Shown piece by piece: positions 41,844 to 49,689 of a stretch of DNA of 64,000 nucleotides. A program made the position numbers and the translations under genes. Below the pieces are notes generated by a model. The model saw only the letters and a program-made list of their open reading frames with translations. It did no database searches and had not been told where the DNA came from. Source of the DNA: Gracilaria gracilis (taxonomy: Eukaryota; Rhodophyta; Florideophyceae; Gracilariales; Gracilariaceae); contig JARGSG010000191.1 of the NCBI GenBank assembly GCA_030374805.1, positions 62,001 to 126,000 on the forward strand, given 5' to 3'. Within the stretch, counting starts at the first letter, position 1. Every line of letters begins with the position of its first letter.

Positions 41844-42713
41844 CTAGAACAGCCATTCATAGGTAGCGTATCGTTTTGATAAATGTTCAACTGCAGCTCT
41901 AGTTAGAACGAGCATGTCGAATGAAAGTGTGTCGTACACGTTGAGTCCGCGAATGTTCATAGCCAAAGTTGCATGAACGTTATGCGACGAATTATAAAGC
42001 GAGTCATGAACGCCACCCGGACCATCAGGCACATCATCCACAACAAGCGCCGATCTCCACTTATGGCGCTCCATGGCGGCCACAACGTTTTTTGTCTTCC
42101 CCTCGTCAACTGTGGCAGAATCCACAATCCAAAGCTGATCGTTTGCAAGTTTAGAAGAGAGTGCCGATCGTAGTCCATTGCGAATGACGTTTTTAGGCAA
42201 TGGATAGTTGTAATCTCGCGGCACGGGGCCATGCGGTTTTCCTCCGCCCCGAAAAATGGGAGAGCTCACCGCTCCTTGTCTGGACCTACCAGTTCCTTTT
42301 TGCGGGCGAATCTTGCGACCGGAGGCGTTTATCTCAGACCGACCCTTTGCCTTTGAGGTACCGCTGCGACGCTTCGCTAATTGCCATACAACCACTCTAT
42401 GCACAATGTCAGAACGAATGGGCGCATTAAACACAGTTCCGGGAAGCGTTATTAGCCCGCTTGGAATCATGTTCTCGAAGTTGTCATGAACAACCAGCGT
42501 TGGATCAGCACCATTCCATCGTTCAAGCGGGGGTAACGCGGGTTCATAGCTAAGGGATTGGTTTGCAATCGTGGGTGAAGACGTGTTCGCGGAAGTACTG
42601 GCAAATGATCGCACAATGGAGGCGCGATCCTGACGAGGAGCAAACGCTGCGGGACTAAGCCATGATTGGGTCGTTATTGATGAAAGTCGCCGTAAGGTGG
42701 AAGATCGCAACAT
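41844..42713 (-). CDS. MRPL4: Mitochondrial large ribosomal subunit protein uL4m
   Basis: 289 residues. An N-terminal presequence (MLRSSTLRRLSSITTQSWLS...) precedes the L4 domain. RSDIVHRVVVWQLAKRR, SGRKIRPQKGTGRSRQGAVSSPIFRGGGKPHGP and YPLPKNVIRNGLRSALSSKL are the L4 signature blocks (the loop that lines the exit tunnel). LWIVDS and NVYDTLSFDMLVLTRAAVEHL are the C-terminal blocks. A plastid L4 would usually lack the presequence type seen here, though targeting is inference. Divergent from the CLC gene, with about 620 bp between. Confidence 0.92.
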   Translation of the reverse strand: MLRSSTLRRLSSITTQSWLSPAAFAPRQDRASIVRSFASTSANTSSPTIANQSLSYEPALPPLERWNGADPTLVVHDNFENMIPSGLITLPGTVFNAPIRSDIVHRVVVWQLAKRRSGTSKAKGRSEINASGRKIRPQKGTGRSRQGAVSSPIFRGGGKPHGPVPRDYNYPLPKNVIRNGLRSALSSKLANDQLWIVDSATVDEGKTKNVVAAMERHKWRSALVVDDVPDGPGGVHDSLYNSSHNVHATLAMNIRGLNVYDTLSFDMLVLTRAAVEHLSKRYATYEWLF

Positions 42714-43331
42714 GTCAGACCGGCCCTGCGAGCAATTTGCCTAGAGAGTCTCGCTTTTTGAGTTTGTGGTAGTTGAGAAGTTGTTGAGGGCGCATTGATC
42801 CTTGGGAGAGAGGCGCACACTCACCATCTCGTATCTACAGTACCCGTCGGGTCGTTGTGGTTTGCGTTGTGGGCGACTTCTGATGGGCACCAGTGCACGA
42901 CGACAAGTATCCGCAGAGTAGCCTTGTGGCCGCCACAATGTGGCGCTTTCGCCGCCAGCCACCGAATCTACGGTGATACCCTTCAACCAATCAGCTCATC
43001 AGACTTACATCACTGTAAGGAAAAGGCGTCTATTGGTCACAGGCTGTGACTCACAGCGCGTGACGGAAGCGGAAGCATCTCAGAATTAACGGAACGCCGA
43101 GGACTCTTGAGGAAAATGCGTTGCACTGCGTCATAGGCGCGTATTAGCTATCGAAAGCTGAGCAATGTCACGAGGGCCTGACAACGCACGGCGAACGCAT
43201 CGTCGTAACCCAACGCCGCGCGCGCTCACGAGCACCCGCTTCGCGACTGCGGAGGCCGCTCCGCTAAGCCGCATCGTCGTTGTAGTGCGTTCGATTCGTA
43301 CCATCGCACAGTTTCGTCGCCCCCTGCCGCC
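42714..43331. promoter_or_regulatory. Divergent promoter region, uL4m / CLC
   Basis: About 620 bp between two divergent starts. It contains CCAATCAG (42987-42994) on the plus strand and an ATTGG core at 43032-43036 on the opposite strand. The paired CCAAT boxes facing both genes suggest a shared bidirectional promoter, but no initiator or TATA box is clear. Confidence 0.4.
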
Positions 43332-45857
43332 ATGGATCCCACCGATGAGGACGCTATCAGTCCTAGAAATCCTCCGCCCTCCTATGGCTCACTTGAGCAT
43401 ACCGATCTCCCGGACCGCGCGGTTACCCCTCCCACCCGACCTTTGGATGCTTCTCCGCCGCTTGATGCACTAGTTTCGCGCGACTCGTACTCGGCTATTG
43501 TGCGACCTGGATGGGCTGTCCCCGGCGGCAGTGGCGATACCTCCGCCTTCGTTTTGTCTCGCGCTTCGTTTGATGGCACTATACCGCAGATATCCGTTCC
43601 GATGGCAGTGGACGCCCCACATAGGCGCTCTCAGTTGCCGCGCCATGGTTCACGCGGTCCGTTTTCTCGTCTTCGACTTCGTACCACTCATCAGGACAGT
43701 AGTGCTGGCTTTGCTGGTGATTACATCATTCATGACTTCATCAATGACAGAACTCGAAGTCAGATTGTTCATCGTGAAAAGCTTCGTGCACAAGGCGGCG
43801 CACGCACTCAATACATGTACAGGGCCAAGATATATTTTGTGTTGGTTGTCCTGGGTATCGGAGCTGGAATGATAGCTGCTGGTCTGGATCTTCAAGTGGA
43901 ATGGTTATCTGATATCAAGTTCGGAATTTGTACGCGCGGCTGGTTCCTCACTCGCGAAATGTGCTGCAAACTCGATGAGCAAAGTGACAGATGTCCATAT
44001 CAGGAGTGGTCCGCAATGCTCGAGTTCCTCCCCTGGCCGTTCGTCTTCTCCGCAGCCGTACGCGAGTTTATTTCATTTACATTCTTCGCCGTAATGTTTG
44101 GCGTCACATCCGCGTTTCTGGTTAAGAGGTTTGCACCTCATGCTGCTGGATCTGGTGTCCCAGAGATCAAGACTGTCCTTAGCGGCGTTGTCATCAAGGG
44201 TTACCTCACGTCTTGGGCGTTCATCGTTAAAATAGTCGGTCTAGCATTTTCTGTTGCATCGAGTCTAAACCTTGGTAAGGAAGGCCCTTTTGTTCATCTT
44301 GTTTCTGTGCTTGCAAACATGATGGCATCGCAATTTGCCGAGTTTCGGGAGAATAACAACCTCATGCTTGAATTCGTTACAGTTGGTACAGCTGCAGGAG
44401 TTTCGGTTGCTTTCAACGCACCTATTGGAGGCGTGCTCTTTGCTTTTGAAGAAGCAGCTAGTTACTTCCCCAACAGGGTTTTGTGGCGTTCATTTTTTGC
44501 ATCCGCATTGGCAGAGCTAACTCTCAAGCTACTCAACCCATTCTTTAATGGCAAAGCGGTCATGTTTGAGGTTCAACATTCCCTTAATTGGTACTGGTTT
44601 GAAATGATTGCCTTCTTTATCATTGGTGCGTTGGGTGGTGTGCTTGGTTCTATCTTCATTCACTACAACGTCAAATGGTCGAAACTAAGGATTCATGATC
44701 CCTGGCTGAAGCGAAGTCCTATTCAGGAAGTAGCCCTTGTCGTCCTCGCCACTGTTCTATTACAATACCCGGTTCCATTCTTTCGCCTCACAAACACGGA
44801 GATTCTCACCGTCCTATTCAATGAATGTTCCGAGACCGGTTCTAACGGTGAAAATGCGGAGACTCTAATGTGTGATTCAAGCCAGCTTCACCGCATGTTT
44901 GCCGTTCTCACGTACGGCGTTTTCGCCAAATTGTTCTTAACAATCTTAACTTTCGGTGCTCGCATCCCGGCCGGTTTGTTCATTCCTTCAATGACGATCG
45001 GTGCGTGCGCAGGCAGAATAATCGGCATGCTTATGAAGATAGCGACTGAGCGATACCCTGATTTCCCGTTGTTTGCAGAGTGTTCTGCTACCTCTGTTTG
45101 CGTTCGCCCATCGATCTACGCTTTGGTTGGAGCAAGTTCAACGTTGGCTGGAGTCACACAAGTTTCTGTGTCGCTTGTCGTTATCATGTTTGAGCTTACT
45201 GGTGGTCTAAGCCATGTTCTGCCAAACATGTTCGGCATACTTGCAGCGAAGATGGTTTGCAACATGACTGGACTGGAAGGAATCTACGACATGCACATCA
45301 CGATCAAGCGCTACCCGTTCTTGGATTCAAAACACCATGTTTCCCACGATATGGCAGCCAGGGAGATCATGAGGGAACCCAAAACTGTTCTTCCTGAGAA
45401 GGGCACGACCCTTGGTCATCTCAAGTTCTTACTGGATAATACTAACTATTACGGGTTCCCAATCGTTCGAGACGAGGTTGACATGATGCTTACGGGCAAC
45501 ATTGTTAGAGCTGAACTAATTCACGCCATCAAAAGAGCGGAGCAACTTCCTGGAAGAATCTCTGATGATACCGCAGTGCTGTTCAAAGGATCCTTTGATT
45601 CCGATGGTGATAAGGACCTCATTGACAACTTATCAACTCGCGATGACATCGCACTGAACTTTGCCGGTTTCAGAGATCGCTATCTTTCTCAGGTAGCCCC
45701 TGAAACCCCCATATCAGATTTGTACGCATGTTTTGCTGCTCTTGGTGTTCGAATGTGTTTTGTAACACAGAACGGCCGACTTCAAGGACTCATTTCTAAA
45801 AAGGACATCATAGCGTTCTGTGATGCCCAGGAAAATGTACCGAGGAAGTACTTCTGA
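43332..45857 (+). CDS. CLC-family chloride/proton antiporter
   Basis: 841 residues, one exon, strong start context (GCCGCCATGG). A long N-terminal domain is followed by the CLC membrane fold: GSGVPEIK (about 273, Ser favours chloride over nitrate), LGKEGPFVH (gating Glu about 317), and IPAGLFIPSMTIGACAGRIIG. YWFEMIAF (Glu about 424) aligns with the internal proton glutamate of CLC antiporters, so exchange rather than channel activity is likely. Two CBS domains follow (about 665-840), with DNTNYYGFPIV and LGVRMCFVTQNGRLQGLISKKD. Layout resembles CLC-3/5/7-type endomembrane antiporters; the membrane cannot be told. Confidence 0.95.
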   Translation: MDPTDEDAISPRNPPPSYGSLEHTDLPDRAVTPPTRPLDASPPLDALVSRDSYSAIVRPGWAVPGGSGDTSAFVLSRASFDGTIPQISVPMAVDAPHRRSQLPRHGSRGPFSRLRLRTTHQDSSAGFAGDYIIHDFINDRTRSQIVHREKLRAQGGARTQYMYRAKIYFVLVVLGIGAGMIAAGLDLQVEWLSDIKFGICTRGWFLTREMCCKLDEQSDRCPYQEWSAMLEFLPWPFVFSAAVREFISFTFFAVMFGVTSAFLVKRFAPHAAGSGVPEIKTVLSGVVIKGYLTSWAFIVKIVGLAFSVASSLNLGKEGPFVHLVSVLANMMASQFAEFRENNNLMLEFVTVGTAAGVSVAFNAPIGGVLFAFEEAASYFPNRVLWRSFFASALAELTLKLLNPFFNGKAVMFEVQHSLNWYWFEMIAFFIIGALGGVLGSIFIHYNVKWSKLRIHDPWLKRSPIQEVALVVLATVLLQYPVPFFRLTNTEILTVLFNECSETGSNGENAETLMCDSSQLHRMFAVLTYGVFAKLFLTILTFGARIPAGLFIPSMTIGACAGRIIGMLMKIATERYPDFPLFAECSATSVCVRPSIYALVGASSTLAGVTQVSVSLVVIMFELTGGLSHVLPNMFGILAAKMVCNMTGLEGIYDMHITIKRYPFLDSKHHVSHDMAAREIMREPKTVLPEKGTTLGHLKFLLDNTNYYGFPIVRDEVDMMLTGNIVRAELIHAIKRAEQLPGRISDDTAVLFKGSFDSDGDKDLIDNLSTRDDIALNFAGFRDRYLSQVAPETPISDLYACFAALGVRMCFVTQNGRLQGLISKKDIIAFCDAQENVPRKYF

Positions 45858-46970
45858 TTCAGAGCCTGACTGTACTTTTGAAGATGTTTTTTTGACAGTA
45901 GACTCTTGAACCAAAGATCTTTCATGATCGTGCTTGGATAGATGGAGCTATATTTTCGATGGAGTGATGTCTACAAGTGATTATTGCTGCTCTAACTCTT
46001 TTAATTGAACCCATAATAACAATCGTCGTAGAGAAGCCAAAAGATACAATTAGCTATTTCGCAGCTTCAACAATTTTGTAGTAGGCTCTTCGAGTTCGAA
46101 AGGATGATCCCAGGGATTTTTTCGCCTGTATGAAACATTGAAACTTTCGTAGTAGAATCTCATGCCTATCCCGGCCAAGACCATGCCTCATAGTTCCGGT
46201 CGAGGAAATATGAAGGCCAGGAGACGAAAATATAACACTGATGACGAAGAGGACGCTACATTCAAATCCAGCGTCCGATAAAGAGAGAACCTATCGCCCT
46301 TAACCCTTTTCACTCATGTTTACATGCTTCATATTGTAGTTCTGCTGCTGTAACCCTTTCCTTGCGAGCTATGTTCGTGTCTTAGTGAGACAACAAGGAC
46401 TCCCTTTCGGTTTTCTGTTGTTCGAATCACACACGAACAATGGTCATCCTAACAATCTCTTTCTCCTCTCTCTCCCTCTCTTTTATGAGTACGCTACCCT
46501 AATTACAACATAGCGAAGGTTTCAATAAGCTGCGCTACACAAAGTCCTTTTGAATCTTGTAGAAGCGGGAAGGAATAATTACCTCGACAACGTGCTTTTT
46601 GGACACCTTAAGACGCGGTGTTCTACCGTACTAGCGTAGAACTTCTACGTCGTTTAGAACTCCTGTTCTACAATCACATACCATCTTCTTTTCCATAGTG
46701 AAATGTCAAAGTGGATGCAAACATGGCGTATGCACAAGGAAAAGCTGCGACAGTGCCGTTTCCACCGTTGCAGCTTCTCGGTAAGTCATCAATTTGTCGA
46801 GGGTGTTTGACCAACAATTCAACAATGATTGCAAACCGGTTCGGTTTGTGACCCTTCTGTTCACTACTGCAGCATCAATAGTCACCTGAAAAGGTTATTC
46901 GAAGGGCAACTTCAACGCTTGCGTCCCCAATTCATCTACACCATCGTTTCTAAGAATACCACAATGAATA
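45858..46970. other. Gene-free edge of the transposon cluster
   Basis: No supported gene. CTCTCTCTCCCTCTCTTTTATGAG at 46472-46495 followed by TACGCTACC resembles the minus-strand 3' terminus plus (GA)n tail of LINE copies further on. Short inverted words (GTAGAACTTCTAC) lie at about 46637. Confidence 0.45.
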
Positions 46971-46979
46971 GGCACCCGC

Positions 46980-47106
46980 ACGGTATGTGTTCTTCTTCTT
47001 CTTTAATGTGGACAGCAGTTTTCTATTTCCTGAACTGCAGTGAAGCTCTAAATGAAGCTTTCTCTCTTCAGGAAGGCCAAGAATTTGTTTGGTTCCTATC
47101 TAATGT
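46980..47106 (-). mobile_element. LINE 3' end fragment with GAA tail
   Basis: The minus strand reads KQILGLPEERK, a diverged match to the VLAFLxRER peptide, and ends near a short (GAA)n tail on the minus strand (TTCTTCTTCTTCTTTAATG on plus at about 46990). The same order of peptide, 3' UTR and tail is seen in the better copies. Coding frame is degraded. Confidence 0.4.
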
Positions 47107-47167
47107 CTAACGCTTGTGTCTACCTCCAAGTCGTGAACGCCAGGAAAAATCCGTTTCTAGTATTGTT

Positions 47168-47280
47168 AGAAAATGGCCCGTTAGAGTGTTGGCCTTTCTG
47201 GTGAGAGAGCGTTTCTTTGAGCAGAAACGTTCTGCACCAAGCCATAATTGAGCTAGTGCACTCATAAACAGAGAGAGAGA
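47168..47280 (+). mobile_element. LINE 3' end fragment (arm of an inverted pair)
   Basis: The plus strand encodes RKWPVRVLAFLVRERFFEQK followed by a stop, the conserved C-terminus of this LINE family. It is followed by CTCATAAACAGAGAGAGAGA, a 3' terminus with a GA-type tail. The block pairs with the minus-strand copy at 47501-47622 as an inverted repeat with arms of about 115 bp. Confidence 0.65.
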
Positions 47281-47355
47281 GAAATTTTGTAGACGATTTT
47301 GTATCTGGGGGCAGGTGTTCAACAAGCCCTGCTTACTTCACACAAGGACGCCAAG

Positions 47356-47420
47356 CGTACTCGTAACCAGTCATGCTCTGTGCAGAACTTCTGCACAGAG
47401 TATGACTGGTTACGAGTACG
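47356..47420. repeat. Near-perfect palindrome, 32-bp arms
   Basis: Arms 47356-47387 and 47389-47420 are reverse complements with one mismatch and a single-base spacer. It lies midway between the two inverted LINE fragments. A third copy of ACTGGTTACGA follows at 47421. Confidence 0.9.
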
Positions 47421-47497
47421 ACTGGTTACGAATAGAAGCTTGTAAACTTTCCATCAAACTTTCTGAAGAAGTAAGTATCCTTACGACGCTCATTTAG

Positions 47498-47617
47498 CCC
47501 GCTCTCTCTTTCATGAGCGCACTAGCTTAATTAAGAATTGGTTTAAGAATTGGTGCGGAACGTTTTCTGTTCAAGAAAACGCTCTCTCACAAAGAACGCC
47601 AACACTCTACCGGGCCA
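47498..47617 (-). mobile_element. LINE 3' end fragment (other arm)
   Basis: The minus strand encodes KWPGRVLAFFVRERFLEQK, then a 3' UTR similar to that of 47168-47280 and a GAAAGAGAGAGC tail. Together with that copy it makes a long inverted repeat around the 65-nt palindrome. Confidence 0.65.
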
Positions 47618-47814
47618 CTTTCTTCTTCTTCTTTTTCTTCTTCTTCTTCTTCTTTTTCTTCTTCTTTTTCTTTTTCTTCTTTTTCTTCTTCTTCTTCTTT
47701 TTCTTCTTCTTCTTCTTTTTCTTCTTCTTCTTCTTCTTCTTTTTCTTCTTCTTCTTCTTCTTCTTCTTCTTCTTCTTCTTCTTCTTCTTCTTCTTCTTCT
47801 TTTTCTTCTTCTTT
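47618..47814. repeat. 197-nt pure pyrimidine (TTC)n tract
   Basis: Every base from 47618 to 47814 is C or T, mostly TTC with TTTTC interruptions; the other strand is (GAA)n. It starts directly at the conserved 3' end CCATAATAAAGAAG of the minus-strand LINE copy 47815-48045, so I read it as that element's expanded microsatellite tail. The Leu/Phe-only ORF across it is not a gene. Confidence 0.9.
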
Positions 47815-48045
47815 ATTATGGTCTGCCGCCCCTGATTTCGAGGCGGCAGTAGTTCTATCTAGATATAGTTCTCTCTCTTAAAGAAGGCCAAAACCCTTAA
47901 CGGCCATTCCTATCTAACAACGATTTGTCTTTTCTTTCTCTTGCTGTCGGTAGAACAGCGCGTCGAGCCGTGTTGGTAAGAGCGCACCTAAAAAGAACGT
48001 GTTCCACGTCTTTCTGTCTACACTAGCAACGGATTGTTCGTGGCG
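47815..48045 (-). mobile_element. LINE 3' end with zf-RVT, hairpin UTR and GAA tail
   Basis: Minus strand: VEHVLFRCALTNTARR (zf-RVT), ERKDKSLLDR, a frameshift, then WPLRVLAFFKRENYI and a stop. The 3' UTR holds a stem-loop (CTGCCGCC at 47823-47830 pairing with GGCGGCAG at 47842-47849) and ends CCATAATAAAG before the GAA tail. The copy is 5'-truncated, as typical of target-primed reverse transcription. Confidence 0.75.
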
Positions 48046-48189
48046 TTTTCGATCTACTTCACTCTCGCCACTAGTCTCCTCGCTAAATATGTCATTGCGA
48101 CAGCCTCAGCAATAAATGAACACGTACACAAACATTCTGGAACGATTCCATTTAACGTTCTGTGCTACGTTGTAAGTGAGTTAGCGCAC

Positions 48190-48346
48190 TCATCATCATC
48201 ATCATCTTCTTAATTGTGAGCAAGATACGCCTATTTTACTCGTATCGCGTGGGGTTCGTGAAAGGAACCCCCAATATCTATAACGCGTCTTTGATAAGCT
48301 AGCTACAAACTAAAACTCTTAGCCGTGTTACGCTCACTGAGCTATG
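48190..48346 (-). mobile_element. LINE-like 3' end, second subfamily
   Basis: The minus strand begins GAGCGTAACACGGCTAAG and is similar in nucleotide sequence to 49055-49180. It ends with a (GAT)n/GAA tail (CATCATCATCATCATCTTCTT on plus). Coding frame is broken. It belongs to a subfamily whose C-terminus differs from the LAFFKREN type. Confidence 0.5.
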
Positions 48347-48388
48347 TTTTGTTACGCAAAACCACGTTTGGTATTAAAGGTACTCTCG

Positions 48389-48834
48389 AGAGTAGGGACG
48401 TATTTGTGACTACTTTTTTCTCACGGTTCAAAGTCAAATAGTCAAGCCATTTCAAGATATTCACTCCCAAAGTAGTCACAAAGTAGTCATATCATTTTTG
48501 ATGCTCTTTGACGACCTCGACGAGTTTGCTTTCGCATGATTGCAAAATAGCTGGGAGGAAAAGACACCAGTATTGAGTATGGCAATTTATGGAGAGGCTT
48601 TCAAAGAAAGAAGCACAGTCTTGGATGATGAACGGCGGCCGGTTAAAACAGAAATCTGATATCATGAAGAAGTGAACGGATCATCTCACGGCGCATATTG
48701 TCCGTACGGTGGCTATTGTAGACATTTGTGACTACCTTGACTACTTTTTTTGACTACTGCTACTATAGCAGTAGTCAGTCATTCAAAGTCATGAACTTTT
48801 TCGCCGTAGTCAGCTGGTCATAAATACGGCCCTG
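48389..48834. mobile_element. hAT-like non-autonomous DNA transposon (MITE)
   Basis: About 446 bp. Ends are imperfect terminal inverted repeats: GGGACGTATTTGTGAC on the left, CAGGGCCGTATTTATGACC as the complement of the right. The octamer TACTCTCG flanks both sides (48381-48388 and 48835-48842) as an 8-bp target duplication, with a 4-bp offset on the left. Many GTAGTCA/TGACTAC words crowd both subterminal zones, as in hAT transposase-binding regions. No transposase ORF. Confidence 0.7.
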
Positions 48835-49054
48835 TACTCTCGTCTGCATGAGCATTTCGCTACCGACAATCATCGCCGTTGTATCCCATATTCCTATTCC
48901 TGTTCGTCATACCTCTTTATTCACCGTCGATATGGGTCATCGGACTCACTCATAATCCAGAGAGAGGGTCTATACCCCCTCTCCACCAATTATGGGAGCA
49001 CACGGGCGGACCCCAGTGACTTTCAGAGCATTCATTGTTAATGCATGTCTATCT

Positions 49055-49180
49055 TTTTCTTCTTTATTATGAGCGCGTACGCTGATTCCTCGTAACGCGT
49101 GGGGTTTGCTGATATCCCCAACGATCTATAATGCTTCCTAACGAAGACCTAGCCAAATCTGCAATCGTGTTACGCTCACC
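49055..49180 (-). mobile_element. LINE-like 3' end, second subfamily, intact C-terminus
   Basis: The minus strand is open as ERNTIADLARSSLGSIIDRW, then GYQQTPRVTRNQRTRS and two stops, directly followed by AATAAAGAAGAAAAAGA. This is another 3' terminus with a GAA-type tail, related to 48190-48346. Confidence 0.5.
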
Positions 49181-49189
49181 TGGCGACTA

Positions 49190-49465
49190 CATTCTTCTCT
49201 TCTTCTTTACTGTGGTCAGCCGCCCCTGTTTCCGAGGCGGCCGGAGAGGTATCTATAGATCGTATCTAAAGATAGTTCTCTCTCTTAAAGAAGGCCAAAC
49301 ACCGTAGCGGCCACTGCTTCATCAAATCTATCAGGGACTTGTCTTTTCTTTCATCAGACGCTGGTAATTGGTCGCGCCGGGCTGTGTTTGTTAGCGGGCA
49401 GCGAAACAGGACGTGACTACATTGTTTTCCAGAGGAACCATTAAACCTCTAAGGTGACATGTCCA
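49190..49465 (-). mobile_element. LINE 3' end with intact C-terminal frame
   Basis: The best copy. One minus frame encodes HVLFRCPLTNTARRDQLPAS, DERKDKSLIDL, MKQWPLRCLAFFKRENYL and a stop. The 3' UTR has the conserved stem (GCCGCC at 49219-49224 with GGCGGC at 49236-49241) and ends ACCACAGTAAAGAAGAAGAG. HVLFRCPLT is the zf-RVT motif that follows reverse transcriptase in LINEs. Confidence 0.75.
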
Positions 49466-49625
49466 TCTAAATCCATAATCTCTTTTTTCCTTGCTTCGTT
49501 CTGTCGTACGCTATAAAACTCATCATCGCAGTTACTCATGGTATCCGGTAAATGTCTCGTGTGGACAGTACCGAAGGTAAATGTCCATATTTGCGTTTGA
49601 TATTGTCCACGGCTTGGATCTTATT

Positions 49626-49681
49626 ATCAAACTTTAATTAAAGTTTGATAGCATCATCCATACAATGGATGATAGTGATAA
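49626..49681. repeat. Nested palindromes
   Basis: 49626-49649 is a perfect 24-nt palindrome (ATCAAACTTTAATTAAAGTTTGAT). Next to it ATCATCCAT/ATGGATGAT (49653-49661 and 49665-49673) forms a second hairpin, and ATTATCA/TGATAAT can close both. No gene within. Confidence 0.75.
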
Positions 49682-49689
49682 TCAAACCC

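Noticed and set aside
23164..45857. Lipid-metabolism gene cluster
   Set aside because: GPAT, PEMT and SDP1 are spread over 35 kb with unrelated genes between; no cluster.
46366..46440. tRNA-like stretch with TTCGAAT and 7-8 bp complementary ends
   Set aside because: The ends pair, but no D, anticodon or T stem of proper size forms; it is a simple hairpin-containing sequence.
47550..47852. 100-codon Leu/Phe ORF
   Set aside because: Direct product of the TTC repeat; no independent coding signal.
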